From NCBI RefSeq assembly GCF_000340435.2, contig NZ_CP011883.2, positions 2,712,687 to 2,776,686 of the forward strand: a DNA stretch of 64,000 nt, read 5' to 3'. The stretch comes from Mycobacterium haemophilum DSM 44634. GTDB taxonomy: Bacteria; Actinomycetota; Actinomycetes; Mycobacteriales; Mycobacteriaceae. Positions 25,450-33,225 of this stretch are shown here, in pieces. Under the pieces are notes generated by a model. The model was given only the letters and a program-made list of their open reading frames with translations. It did no database searches and had not been told where the DNA came from. Each line of letters begins with the position of its first letter. The first letter of the stretch is position 1. A program made the translations under genes and the position numbers.

Positions 25450-25862
25450 GAAAGGCGGCGGCCACGGCGCCGGACGGTCAAGCCACCCGCGATCAGCAGG
25501 ACGCTGATCGCACGATTCTCGTCGCGGTGAATCTCGTCAGCCGCGGTCTGCGCGGTCTTCTCGGTCATGACCATGCCGACGAGCATGCTGACGAGTTCGG
25601 CCTGCTCCGCTGGTGGCCGGGTGCGTAGCGCTCGGCGTTCGACGTGCACCTCGGATTCAATCTGCTTGTGGCGGTGGTGACCGACGAGTATTCACCTAGC
25701 ACCGTGGAGAACGCCCCGGCCAGCAGGCCGGCGATGCCGCTGACCGTGATCGCAGGGCCGCCTTCGCCAGCGGCCACCCCCGCGATCAGGCCGGTGTTGC
25801 CGACCAGGCCATCCATCGCGCCGAAGGCGGCGGCATGTAACGACCTTGAGTGTGCGTTGACG
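25450..25862 (-). pseudogene. VIT1/CCC1-family iron/manganese transporter relic
   Basis: The minus strand begins 'AHSRSLHAAAFGAMDGLVGN' and continues 'AITVSGIAGLLAGAFSTVLG' to 'EYSSVTT', the first membrane helices of the VIT1/CCC1 family. A one-base frameshift near 25672 then moves the continuation 'HKQIESEVHVERRALRTRPP' and 'GMVMTEKTAQTAADEIHRDE' into another frame. After 'NRAISVLLIAGG' the remaining helices are missing. It is frameshifted and truncated, so no longer functional. Confidence 0.7.
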
Positions 25863-26021
25863 GCGTCGAGGGTGCATCCAGGGCGGCAGCACGCTAGCAC
25901 CACCGCCCCACACGCACACTCAAAGCCCTCAGTGCACAGTCGACGCCACGACGGGACCGCCGATGACCGCAACCCTCAAACCAACCAAAGACACGCCTCG
26001 TCGGGCTGGGGCGAAACCCCG

Positions 26022-26345
26022 TTAGATGTACCGTCGGACGTGGCTGCAGTACTCGAGGTACTCCTGGCCATACCGCTGCCGCATGAAGTCTTCCTCCCGT
26101 AGCACTTGCCGGTGGATCAACAGGGTGGCGCCGGCTAGGTAGAGCAGGAGAATCCAAATGACACCAGGCTGAGCACCAGAATCACTACACCGACGAGGCA
26201 CAGCCCCACTCCGCACCAGGCGATGATGGTTGATCGGAAGAATCTCTGCGTGCTGACCAACGGCCACCCGAAGGCGGCGGCGAACACCGTATAGAAGTAG
26301 AGCGGCCAGATAGTGTGGCATCACAAACACCAACTTTGGCCTACT
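26022..26345 (-). pseudogene. Isoprenylcysteine methyltransferase-family (ICMT) relic
   Basis: One frame gives membrane-like 'LYFYTVFAAAFGWPLVSTQR' and 'CGVGLCLVGVVILVLSLVSF'. The other frame gives 'YLAGATLLIHRQVLREEDFM' and 'RQRYGQEYLEYCSHVRRYI', the C-terminal E-x-F-x-x-x-x-G-x-x-Y signature of ICMT/phospholipid methyltransferase-like proteins. At least two frameshifts (near 26300 and 26150) break it, and the N-terminus is short. Confidence 0.6.
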
Positions 26346-26424
26346 GCTGCCCGGATTCAACACTGCATCCTCGATACCACCGACGACGTCGGATTATTGA
26401 CCAGACCTACCGCGGCGAGCCCGG

Positions 26425-26910
26425 TCACGAAATAACATCCCACCCTTGGTCGGGTGCATCGGCGTTGCAAGAAAGACTGGCCGTGACCGGAGTCCCCGGA
26501 TTCGCGCCGCCAGAAACGGTGAGGCAGGCATTGAGATAAGTCGTGACCTGGCCGTTGGGCTGGATGGTCCACTTCTCGGTATAGAAATCTATACAGGGCA
26601 GGACATGCACCCACCAGTTGTTCTCCATCGCCAGGCACTTCCCGGGAAAGGCCACGCTCTCAAGCTGCCCGACATCGGTGAGATTCCAGCGCTGAAAGTC
26701 CGACCCATTGCAGGGGTTGATCACCGTCGGGGTAATGACGACCGCCCAGCTGTCGCCCGGGGTGTCCAGACAAAAATTGCCTAATCGGCTTCTCAACTGG
26801 ACCGGGCCGTCAGCGCTAGCCACACCAGCGTTGAGCGCAGCGACACCGCATGCAACCCCGACTACGGCAAGGACCCGACGCACACCGCTCGGCGACCACC
26901 ATGTCTGCAT
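26425..26910 (-). CDS. Secreted ricin-type beta-trefoil lectin (sMTL-13-like)
   Basis: A 161-aa protein with a signal peptide (about 1-34, ending 'NAGVASADG') and one ricin-B domain. Hallmarks are 'SRLGNFCLD', 'VINPCNGSDFQRWNLTDVGQ', 'VAFPGKCLAM' and 'ACLTVSGG', with QxW-type repeats (FQRW, EKWTIQ, DQGWDV) and paired Cys. It strongly resembles sMTL-13 (Rv1419), the secreted galactose-binding lectin of M. tuberculosis, but lies at a different locus, so it is a paralogue or a moved copy. It sits alone among pseudogenes, which suggests it is kept by selection. Confidence 0.82.
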   Translation of the reverse strand: MQTWWSPSGVRRVLAVVGVACGVAALNAGVASADGPVQLRSRLGNFCLDTPGDSWAVVITPTVINPCNGSDFQRWNLTDVGQLESVAFPGKCLAMENNWWVHVLPCIDFYTEKWTIQPNGQVTTYLNACLTVSGGANPGTPVTASLSCNADAPDQGWDVIS

Positions 26911-27004
26911 TTCAGCTTCGCCCTTTCATCCTGATGCACCCTAGAGACCAGTATCATCCAGCTAGCCGGCACGGCAGAAGATCTTGGTGCCCGACGTGTT
27001 TCGA

Positions 27005-27707
27005 GGGTGAACAATTCCGCCCGCACTACACCCCGAACACCGTGATCGCCCGGGCCAAAGTATTCGAGCAGATGAAGCTCATCGCCGCTGCAGGCATCTC
27101 CGACGAAGGACTCCGCAAGGAGCACGGCGGCACCGGCGACGTCGGCGACGTCGGCGCTGCCCAAGAGTTCGTCACTCCCCCACCCCGACGGCCCGCAAGG
27201 ACTACATCGGAAGCGCCGCCGAGACCGCCAGTGTCGCAGCTATTTTCGCGGGGCACGTTGATCCGTGGACGGGTCACGGTCGGCGGCGGCGGCTTCCGTT
27301 GATAGCGAGGTCCTATGCACTGCAATTCGCCCAAAACGAGCTGGTGTCTAGGTGCCATAAGCTGCAGACGTCCGACGTCACCGATGCCGATGCCGATGCC
27401 GATGAGCAACGCGAGCTAGAAGCGCGGGCTATCTGACCGAGAACCGGTTGACCGCATTGCGCGCCGACACCGACGTGTTCACGCGACAACCATGTGCTGA
27501 GCGGGTCGTAAAACGATGTCGGCTTTCGACGCATTCAACGCCGTGCAAAGTCATGTGCTGCACGCGGCGAGCGGCGCATATCACCGGGGGATCAACGACC
27601 GATGCCGCGCGCTGCAGACCTATGCCAAGACGTTGGTCGACGGTTTCGGGGTCCCAGAGCAGTTGCGTTACGCCGAGATGCTGCACCCCGAGAATCGGCC
27701 CGTCTAA
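27005..27707 (+). pseudogene. Acyl-CoA oxidase relic, heavily deleted
   Basis: Pieces of a single acyl-CoA oxidase appear in order but in changing frames. The N-terminal piece is 'TPNTVIARAKVFEQMKLIAA' and 'LRKEHGGTGDVGD'. Then come 'ARKDYIGSAAETASVAAIFA' and 'ARSYALQFAQNELVSRCHKL'. The piece 'AGYLTENRLTALRADTDVFT' is the family's substrate/FAD segment, and the C-terminal region is 'FDAFNAVQSHVLHAA' and 'LVDGFGVPEQLRYAEMLHPE'. An intact enzyme is about 650 residues; here about 230 codons remain. It lies against the narK1 3' end. Confidence 0.65.
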
Positions 27708-29263
27708 GCTTCGGCCCCGATGAGCTCAGCTGGCTCCGACGCTGGCCGCAGACGCATTGGCGGCTTCGCCGTGCGGATGCCTGGCAGTGGTCGACGCACG
27801 TACATCTTCCAGGTCAGGACACCGGCCGCGGCGTAGCACAACATGAAGATCCAAAACGCCGCGGTCACCCCGCCAGTGCTGAGGTAGGACTCACGCAACG
27901 CCAGGTCGATCCCGACACCGCCGAGTGCACCGATCCCCGCGACGAAACCAATGACGACCCCGGAAATGACTCGTGACCAGTCGCGGCGCTCGGCGTCGTT
28001 GATCCCCAGGGAATGGCTGCAAGCCTCGAAAATTGTCGGGATCATCTTGTACACCGAGCCATTGCCCAACCCAGACAAGATGAACAGGGTGATGAATCCG
28101 GCGAAGTAGCTGGCCATCATGGCGTCCCTGATCGGGCCGCCGTGTGAGCCCTCGCTCATACCCAGTACCCCCAGCAACCCGGCGGCAACAACCATGGCAG
28201 CAAAAACCATCAGGGTGACGCGGCTGCCGCCGAGTCGGTCGGCCAGTCGGCCGCCCCAAACCCGGGCTACCGCGGCCAGCGTCGGTCCGATGAATGCCAG
28301 CTCGGCGGCGTGCAACGCGGCCTGAGCCGTGCTTTGTCCGCCGGCGACGAAGTTGGTTTCCAGCACCTGGCCGAACGCGAACGAGAAACCGATGAACGAA
28401 CCGAAACTTGCCAGGTAGAGCAGCGCGAGAACCCAGCTGTCACGGGTGGAAACCACGGCGGACAAGATCGACCGGATGCGGGTCACCTCGACACGGTGGT
28501 GGTCAATGTTGTTCATGAACAACATCGCTCCGATCCCGGCGACTATCAACAGCACCACATAAAATCCGCACACAACATAGGGCTTTCGGTCACCGACGCT
28601 GGCGATGACCAGCATCCCGACCACCTGGATCATCGGCACCCCAAGATTGCCGGCCCCACCAGCGAGCCCGAGCGCCGCACCCTTGAGCCGATGCGGGTAG
28701 AAGGCGTTGGCGTTAGTCATCGACGCCGCGAAATTACCGCCGCCCAACCCGGTCAGTGCCGCGCACACCAGATACGGCCACAGCGGCAAGCCCGGATGCG
28801 CCAACAGCACCATGGTGGCAACAGTGGGGATCAACAGCACCGTCACCGAGAAAATCGCCCAGTTGCGGCCACCGAAGATCGCGGTGGCCAACGAGTACGG
28901 CATCCGCAGGCACGCCCCAACCAGGGTCGCGGTGGTGGCGAGCAGAAACTTGTCGCCCGCGGAAAAGCCGTATACGTCCTTGGGCATGAACAGCTCCATC
29001 ACCGGCCAGAGCGTCCACACCGAATACCCCAGGTGGACTGTCAGGACCGACCAGAGCAGATTGCGCCGGGCGATGATTTTGTTGCCGGCCTCCCAGGCCG
29101 CTTGATCCTCAGCGTCCCAATGCGAGATGCGACACGCGCTCCCCACCCGCAGCCGGAAGCGGCTCGGCCTTGGACTGCCCCGATGGTCAGTGGGTACAGC
29201 TCTCGATCTGCGACCGAGGTCGCGCGGCGACTCCTCGGCTTGCAGCAGCACCTGCTGGTCCAT
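27704..29263 (-). CDS. narK1: Nitrate/nitrite transporter NarK1
   Basis: A 519-aa MFS protein with 12 membrane segments and the two nitrate-porter signatures: 'GLGGGNFAASMTNANAFYPH' in helix 5 and 'FILSGLGNGSVYKMIPTIFE' in helix 11. The ATG at 29263 has a strong AAGGAGG just upstream and is preferred over the frame extension to 29326. It corresponds to Rv2329c. In mycobacteria NarK proteins move nitrate in and nitrite out for respiration under low oxygen. It is convergent with the acyl-CoA oxidase relic. Confidence 0.88.
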   Translation of the reverse strand: MDQQVLLQAEESPRDLGRRSRAVPTDHRGSPRPSRFRLRVGSACRISHWDAEDQAAWEAGNKIIARRNLLWSVLTVHLGYSVWTLWPVMELFMPKDVYGFSAGDKFLLATTATLVGACLRMPYSLATAIFGGRNWAIFSVTVLLIPTVATMVLLAHPGLPLWPYLVCAALTGLGGGNFAASMTNANAFYPHRLKGAALGLAGGAGNLGVPMIQVVGMLVIASVGDRKPYVVCGFYVVLLIVAGIGAMLFMNNIDHHRVEVTRIRSILSAVVSTRDSWVLALLYLASFGSFIGFSFAFGQVLETNFVAGGQSTAQAALHAAELAFIGPTLAAVARVWGGRLADRLGGSRVTLMVFAAMVVAAGLLGVLGMSEGSHGGPIRDAMMASYFAGFITLFILSGLGNGSVYKMIPTIFEACSHSLGINDAERRDWSRVISGVVIGFVAGIGALGGVGIDLALRESYLSTGGVTAAFWIFMLCYAAAGVLTWKMYVRRPLPGIRTAKPPMRLRPASEPAELIGAEA

Positions 29264-29444
29264 CGCCCTCCTTAACCCGGCCGCGTGTGCAGCCACGGCC
29301 TCCCAGGGTGCCAGGCTTCCGGGCACAAGGCACTTCCCGGAGAGCCTGAAACTCCTGAGGAACTCCTGTAGAACTCCTGAAAACGCTGCCTGTCTGGGCG
29401 CACCGCTGAGCCGAAAAGATCAGCGCACCAAGACTACTGATGGA

Positions 29445-29942
29445 CTACTGATGCGGGATCGCGCTGAGGGCTTGCAGCTTGCCGTCGGATCCGATCCGGA
29501 ATCGCACTGTGCCAATACCGTTAGGGCAGCACGGCTGCTCGTCGCCGACCTGCCATTGATACTGAACCGTCACCGTATCGTCGCCGGGAGGCAGCACAGT
29601 TATGTAGGGCTTCGGGTTCGGGGTCGGTGTACCCAGCGGGGTGTTGTGGTCGAAAAACAACAACTGCTGGGGAGTCGACTCGGTGGCAATGCTGGGGATG
29701 ATCTGCACCCAGTACAAGCGGCAGTTCCGGCTATGTCCCCGGGCGATTTCGACCCAGATCGATCCCGGAGTCAGGATCGGAACCAAAGCGATGGCCTGCT
29801 GCACCGTCTGGGTCGTCGGTCCGTCGGAGACTTTGCACGTGTCGGGCGACGGTGGTGATGGTGTCGGCGGCTTCCAGCCGCATCCGGCGCCTGCCAGACC
29901 TGGGCACAGACTCAACAACATCACGACCAGCTGACGCACCAC
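29445..29942 (-). CDS. lppP: Lipoprotein LppP
   Basis: A 165-aa exported lipoprotein: signal peptide and lipobox 'LCPGLAGAGCGWKPP', with lipidation at Cys21. The mature part carries a Pro-rich linker and a beta-rich domain with four Cys ('DTCKVSDG', 'SRNCRLYW', 'QPCCPNGIG'). By position and signature it matches Rv2330c. The function is unknown. The region between it and narK1 (about 180 bp) has no recognised signal. Confidence 0.82.
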   Translation of the reverse strand: MVRQLVVMLLSLCPGLAGAGCGWKPPTPSPPSPDTCKVSDGPTTQTVQQAIALVPILTPGSIWVEIARGHSRNCRLYWVQIIPSIATESTPQQLLFFDHNTPLGTPTPNPKPYITVLPPGDDTVTVQYQWQVGDEQPCCPNGIGTVRFRIGSDGKLQALSAIPHQ

Positions 29943-29985
29943 CCCGCGAGCTTAGCGAAGCCTGTGAATCTGCCGTTTGTTCTTG

Positions 29986-32751
29986 TTATGCGACCGTGAC
30001 GGAAATCGTCTGGATTGCGTTGCCGCCATAGCCGAGACGATTCCATTCGGGCTCCTCAGGCTGCGTGCGCCCAGCCTGGTCGGTCGCCCGCGCTCGCACT
30101 GTCGTGAGTGTGGGATGCCCCTGGGATTCGCATTGTGTGCACAGTTCCCACCATTGCCAGCTGTGCCGGCGGTGTTCGCCGAGCAGCCGTGCGGGCTGCC
30201 ACGAACCCTCGCCGATGGCGACGTCGACCCGTTCGACTGGCGCAACCCCTGACCAAGCGACACCACGCACCACAAATTCACCTCCCGCCAGCAACGCGCC
30301 GTCTGCCGGTTCGGTGATCAACGCGCGGACGCGCTGCAAGCCAACGGGCTCGTGGACCACGGCGCCGTCCTGCTCCCATTCGTAGGTATACCGTTCCGAC
30401 TGAAAAAAGGCGTCGAGCGGCTGTCCAATCACCTCGATTTCCGTCAGCCACTTGACCGAGGCCACCGCGTACCAGCTAGGAACTATGAGCCGTACCGGGC
30501 GACCATGCTGCAGCGGCAATGGTTCACCGTTCATCGCGTAGGCGATGAGGGCACCTGAGCCACGCGCGTCGTCCACCGATAGGGCGCGCTCGAACCGCAC
30601 CGGTGCGGTTGCACCGGCAACCAATCCGGCATCGGCGCCGCGAAACACGACATCGTGGGCACCGGCCGTCAGACCCACCCGTCCCAGGATCTCCACCAGC
30701 GGCACACCCGTCCATTCCGCGGTGCTCACCGCCCCAAAATGCCACTGCTCACCATCGACCGGCGGATCGAAACCAGCTCGAGCGTTGCCGGCACATTCCA
30801 ACGTGGCAACCAACGAGTGTGACGGCATGTTGTGCAGATCGCGCAACCGAAGCCGCAACGGCCGCTCAACCAGGCCACCGATCGACAACTCATATAGCTC
30901 GGGATCCAATGTCGGCGTTGCGAAGTGGTTGCGGACGTAAAAGCGGGCAACGGGCATCACGACACCACCGATTAACGCAGCGACTGATGTCTCACAATTC
31001 AGCGGCTCCTCCCGGTGCACAATCAGACCCGGGTCAGCGCCGTGGGCGACGACCGGCAGTCCGGCGGCAGCCCACGCGCACATGCCGCCCGCCAGATTGA
31101 CGGCGTCGAAGCCCAACCGACAAAGCAACGCCGCCACCGCCGCCGACCTCCCACCCGACCGGCACACCACCACGATGCGGCGGTGGCGCGGCAATTCATG
31201 ATGTCGAGCACGCACGCGTCCGGTCGGCAACAACATCGCTCCGGGCGCGTGCTCGGTACACCATTCATCGGGCTCGCGCACGTCAAGCAGCAGCGCACCG
31301 GCATCGACCATCGCATTGGCCGCTCGCGGGCCGACTTGTGGTGCGTCGTCGACGATGTCGCCGTTCTCTCCACACAATGCGAGCAGACCAGCGCTTTGCC
31401 AAGCGCCGAATCCTCCAAGCACGTCCGACACGTCGTCAAAACCGGACGCCGCGAGCGCGCTCGCGGCCACCATCGAGCGGTAGCCGCTGGCGCAATAGAC
31501 GACCACCGGGGCTCCCCGATCGAGATTCGTTATCGACTCCATGAGGGACGCCAGCGGAATCTCAAGAGCTCCTGGGATCTTGCCACCCGTCACCTCGTGC
31601 GTACTGCGCACGTCTACCAGCTGCAAGTAAGGTTCCAAGCCACGCAATTCAGCAAGCTGCTCGATGGTCAATCGTGAAGTGGCCGCAACGAGATCCGGTC
31701 GTTGCGCCAAAACGCCTGCAAGGTCGCGTAATTGACCAACGACTCTATCGAACCCCACACGAGCCAGTCGGATCTTGGATTCACGCGCCAGCTCGACATC
31801 GCCGACCAACACAATGTCGCGGTCTGGTGACAAGACATGGCCAGCCCACTCGGCGAAACGTCCCTGCAGGCCAACATTAACCGCGCCGCGCAGATGCCCG
31901 GACGCATAATCGCCCGGCTCACGGCTGTCCAGAAGGATTGCTCCCGCTTGGGCGTGCTTGCACACGTCATCGACATCCAGCAGGGCTGGTGGATTTTCGT
32001 CGAGCAGCGGGCGCAACTCGCGATTGCGATGGGCAGCGAACTCAAAGTAACGCGGACGCACCGGCTGTCCGTTGGTCACCGCGGCAACAAACTGGTCCAC
32101 GTCGATCGTCTGTAGCGCATAATTGGTCAGTCGCTGCTCGCCGATCGTCGAACTGGTCTCAGTCGACAGCTGCTTGCCGCATGTCGACCCGGCGCCATGC
32201 GCAGGAAACACCCGGGTAATATCGGGCAGCGTCAACAGCTTGCCGTGCAGCGAGCGGTACAGCGTTTCAGCGAGCGCATCCGCCGATAAGCCGGAAGCCA
32301 GCAAGAGATCTGGGCGCCCAACGTCACCGACGAATAACGTGTCACCGGTGAGCACCCCGTAGGGAATTTCATCGTTGGCGTGCTCGTAGATCACAATGCA
32401 GATCGACTCAGGAGTATGACCGGGTGTCGCGAGAACCTCAAGAGTCACTTCTCCGAGTGAGATCCGCTGGCCATCCCGCAATGGCTCAATCGGAAACGCA
32501 ACGTCGGCGCCCGCACCGAAGGAGATCAGCGCACCGGTGGCGGCCGCCAGCTCCAAATGACCACTCAAAAAGTCGGCGTGGATATGCGTCTCGATAACTC
32601 GTTCGATGCTGAGCCCATGCTCAGCCGCTTCACCGAGGTAGTCGTGAATATCGCGGCGCGGGTCGACCACGACGGCGCGGCCAGTGGTCTCATCCCCGAT
32701 CAGATAGGAAGCCTGCGACAAACAGGCTAGGTAGTGCTGGGTGAAGATCAT
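29986..32751 (-). CDS. Persulfide dioxygenase / triple rhodanese / sulfite oxidase fusion
   Basis: One 921-aa cytosolic protein. Residues 1-250 are an ETHE1-like metallo-beta-lactamase-fold persulfide dioxygenase; His56 and His58 are in 'ETHIHADFLSGH', His112 in 'GHTPES', and Asp137 in 'TGDTLF'. Three rhodanese domains follow: about 258-345 (no catalytic Cys, 'IVLVGD' instead), 363-455 (Cys420 in 'VVYCASGYRS') and 473-565 (Cys530 in 'VVVCRSGGRS'). Residues 595-780 are a sulfite-oxidase molybdopterin domain with the Mo-ligand Cys653 ('TLECAGNARAGF'), and 800-921 its dimerisation domain. The implied path is persulfide to sulfite or thiosulfate to sulfate in one chain. The ATG has AGGAGG seven bases upstream, and no export signal is seen. 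The frame is intact throughout. Confidence 0.87.
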   Translation of the reverse strand: MIFTQHYLACLSQASYLIGDETTGRAVVVDPRRDIHDYLGEAAEHGLSIERVIETHIHADFLSGHLELAAATGALISFGAGADVAFPIEPLRDGQRISLGEVTLEVLATPGHTPESICIVIYEHANDEIPYGVLTGDTLFVGDVGRPDLLLASGLSADALAETLYRSLHGKLLTLPDITRVFPAHGAGSTCGKQLSTETSSTIGEQRLTNYALQTIDVDQFVAAVTNGQPVRPRYFEFAAHRNRELRPLLDENPPALLDVDDVCKHAQAGAILLDSREPGDYASGHLRGAVNVGLQGRFAEWAGHVLSPDRDIVLVGDVELARESKIRLARVGFDRVVGQLRDLAGVLAQRPDLVAATSRLTIEQLAELRGLEPYLQLVDVRSTHEVTGGKIPGALEIPLASLMESITNLDRGAPVVVYCASGYRSMVAASALAASGFDDVSDVLGGFGAWQSAGLLALCGENGDIVDDAPQVGPRAANAMVDAGALLLDVREPDEWCTEHAPGAMLLPTGRVRARHHELPRHRRIVVVCRSGGRSAAVAALLCRLGFDAVNLAGGMCAWAAAGLPVVAHGADPGLIVHREEPLNCETSVAALIGGVVMPVARFYVRNHFATPTLDPELYELSIGGLVERPLRLRLRDLHNMPSHSLVATLECAGNARAGFDPPVDGEQWHFGAVSTAEWTGVPLVEILGRVGLTAGAHDVVFRGADAGLVAGATAPVRFERALSVDDARGSGALIAYAMNGEPLPLQHGRPVRLIVPSWYAVASVKWLTEIEVIGQPLDAFFQSERYTYEWEQDGAVVHEPVGLQRVRALITEPADGALLAGGEFVVRGVAWSGVAPVERVDVAIGEGSWQPARLLGEHRRHSWQWWELCTQCESQGHPTLTTVRARATDQAGRTQPEEPEWNRLGYGGNAIQTISVTVA

Positions 32752-32792
32752 TTGGCTTCCTCCTAGGCCTAATCAGTTCGAGGTTGACCGCC

Positions 32793-32929
32793 ATGCGAAT
32801 TCCTATCCGCCATGCCGAAACCCATCTGAGCATCCACCGCCACACCGCTCCGGTCTCTCGTTTGGCCATCGCCGCTGGCGTCAGCGTGCGGACGATTCAA
32901 GCTCGAACGCAAGACTTTCGCTCAGTGTG
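32793..32929 (+). pseudogene. AraC-family regulator relic (HTH fragment)
   Basis: A short frame reads 'HTAPVSRLAIAAGVSVRTIQ' then 'ARTQDFRSV' and a stop. The HTH of mycobacterial AraC regulators reads very similarly, but here it is cut off straight after the recognition helix, and no N-terminal sensory domain precedes it. The remnant is 44 codons long. It sits directly upstream of, and divergent from, the sulfur-oxidation fusion gene. Confidence 0.5.
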
Positions 32930-33034
32930 AAGGCAATTCCATGTCGTGCACCGTTTTCCGTCCGGCTACGTTTCGGAGTGACAGATGCCTGTCGACGAAT
33001 GGGTTTACCGCTACCGGCCCAATCCCAGACTGAC

Positions 33035-33200
33035 AGAAAGGCCCGCCGCGACGAGTTCGGCCGGTGGGATCCCCGTGCTCTGCGGGTATTCGCGCTGAGC
33101 AACTGGACCGGACTGGATGTGTGGCGCGACGTCCAGCTGAAAAGCCTTGAGCTACCGTCGATTTACGACACCATGAAAGGGAAGTATTCGAGCGCGACGG
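33035..33200 (+). pseudogene. CysD (sulfate adenylyltransferase subunit 2) relic
   Basis: The plus strand reads 'KARRDEFGRWDPRA' followed directly by 'LRVFALSNWTGLDVWRDVQL' and 'KSLELPSIY'. These match two neighbouring segments of CysD (the 'F-x-x-WDPK' and 'RVFPLSNWTELDIWRYI' blocks), with the intervening loop deleted. CysD makes adenylylsulfate from sulfate and ATP, or the reverse. The rest of the gene is gone. Confidence 0.55.
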
Positions 33201-33225
33201 CGTTCACGATCTCTTGGACGACCGA

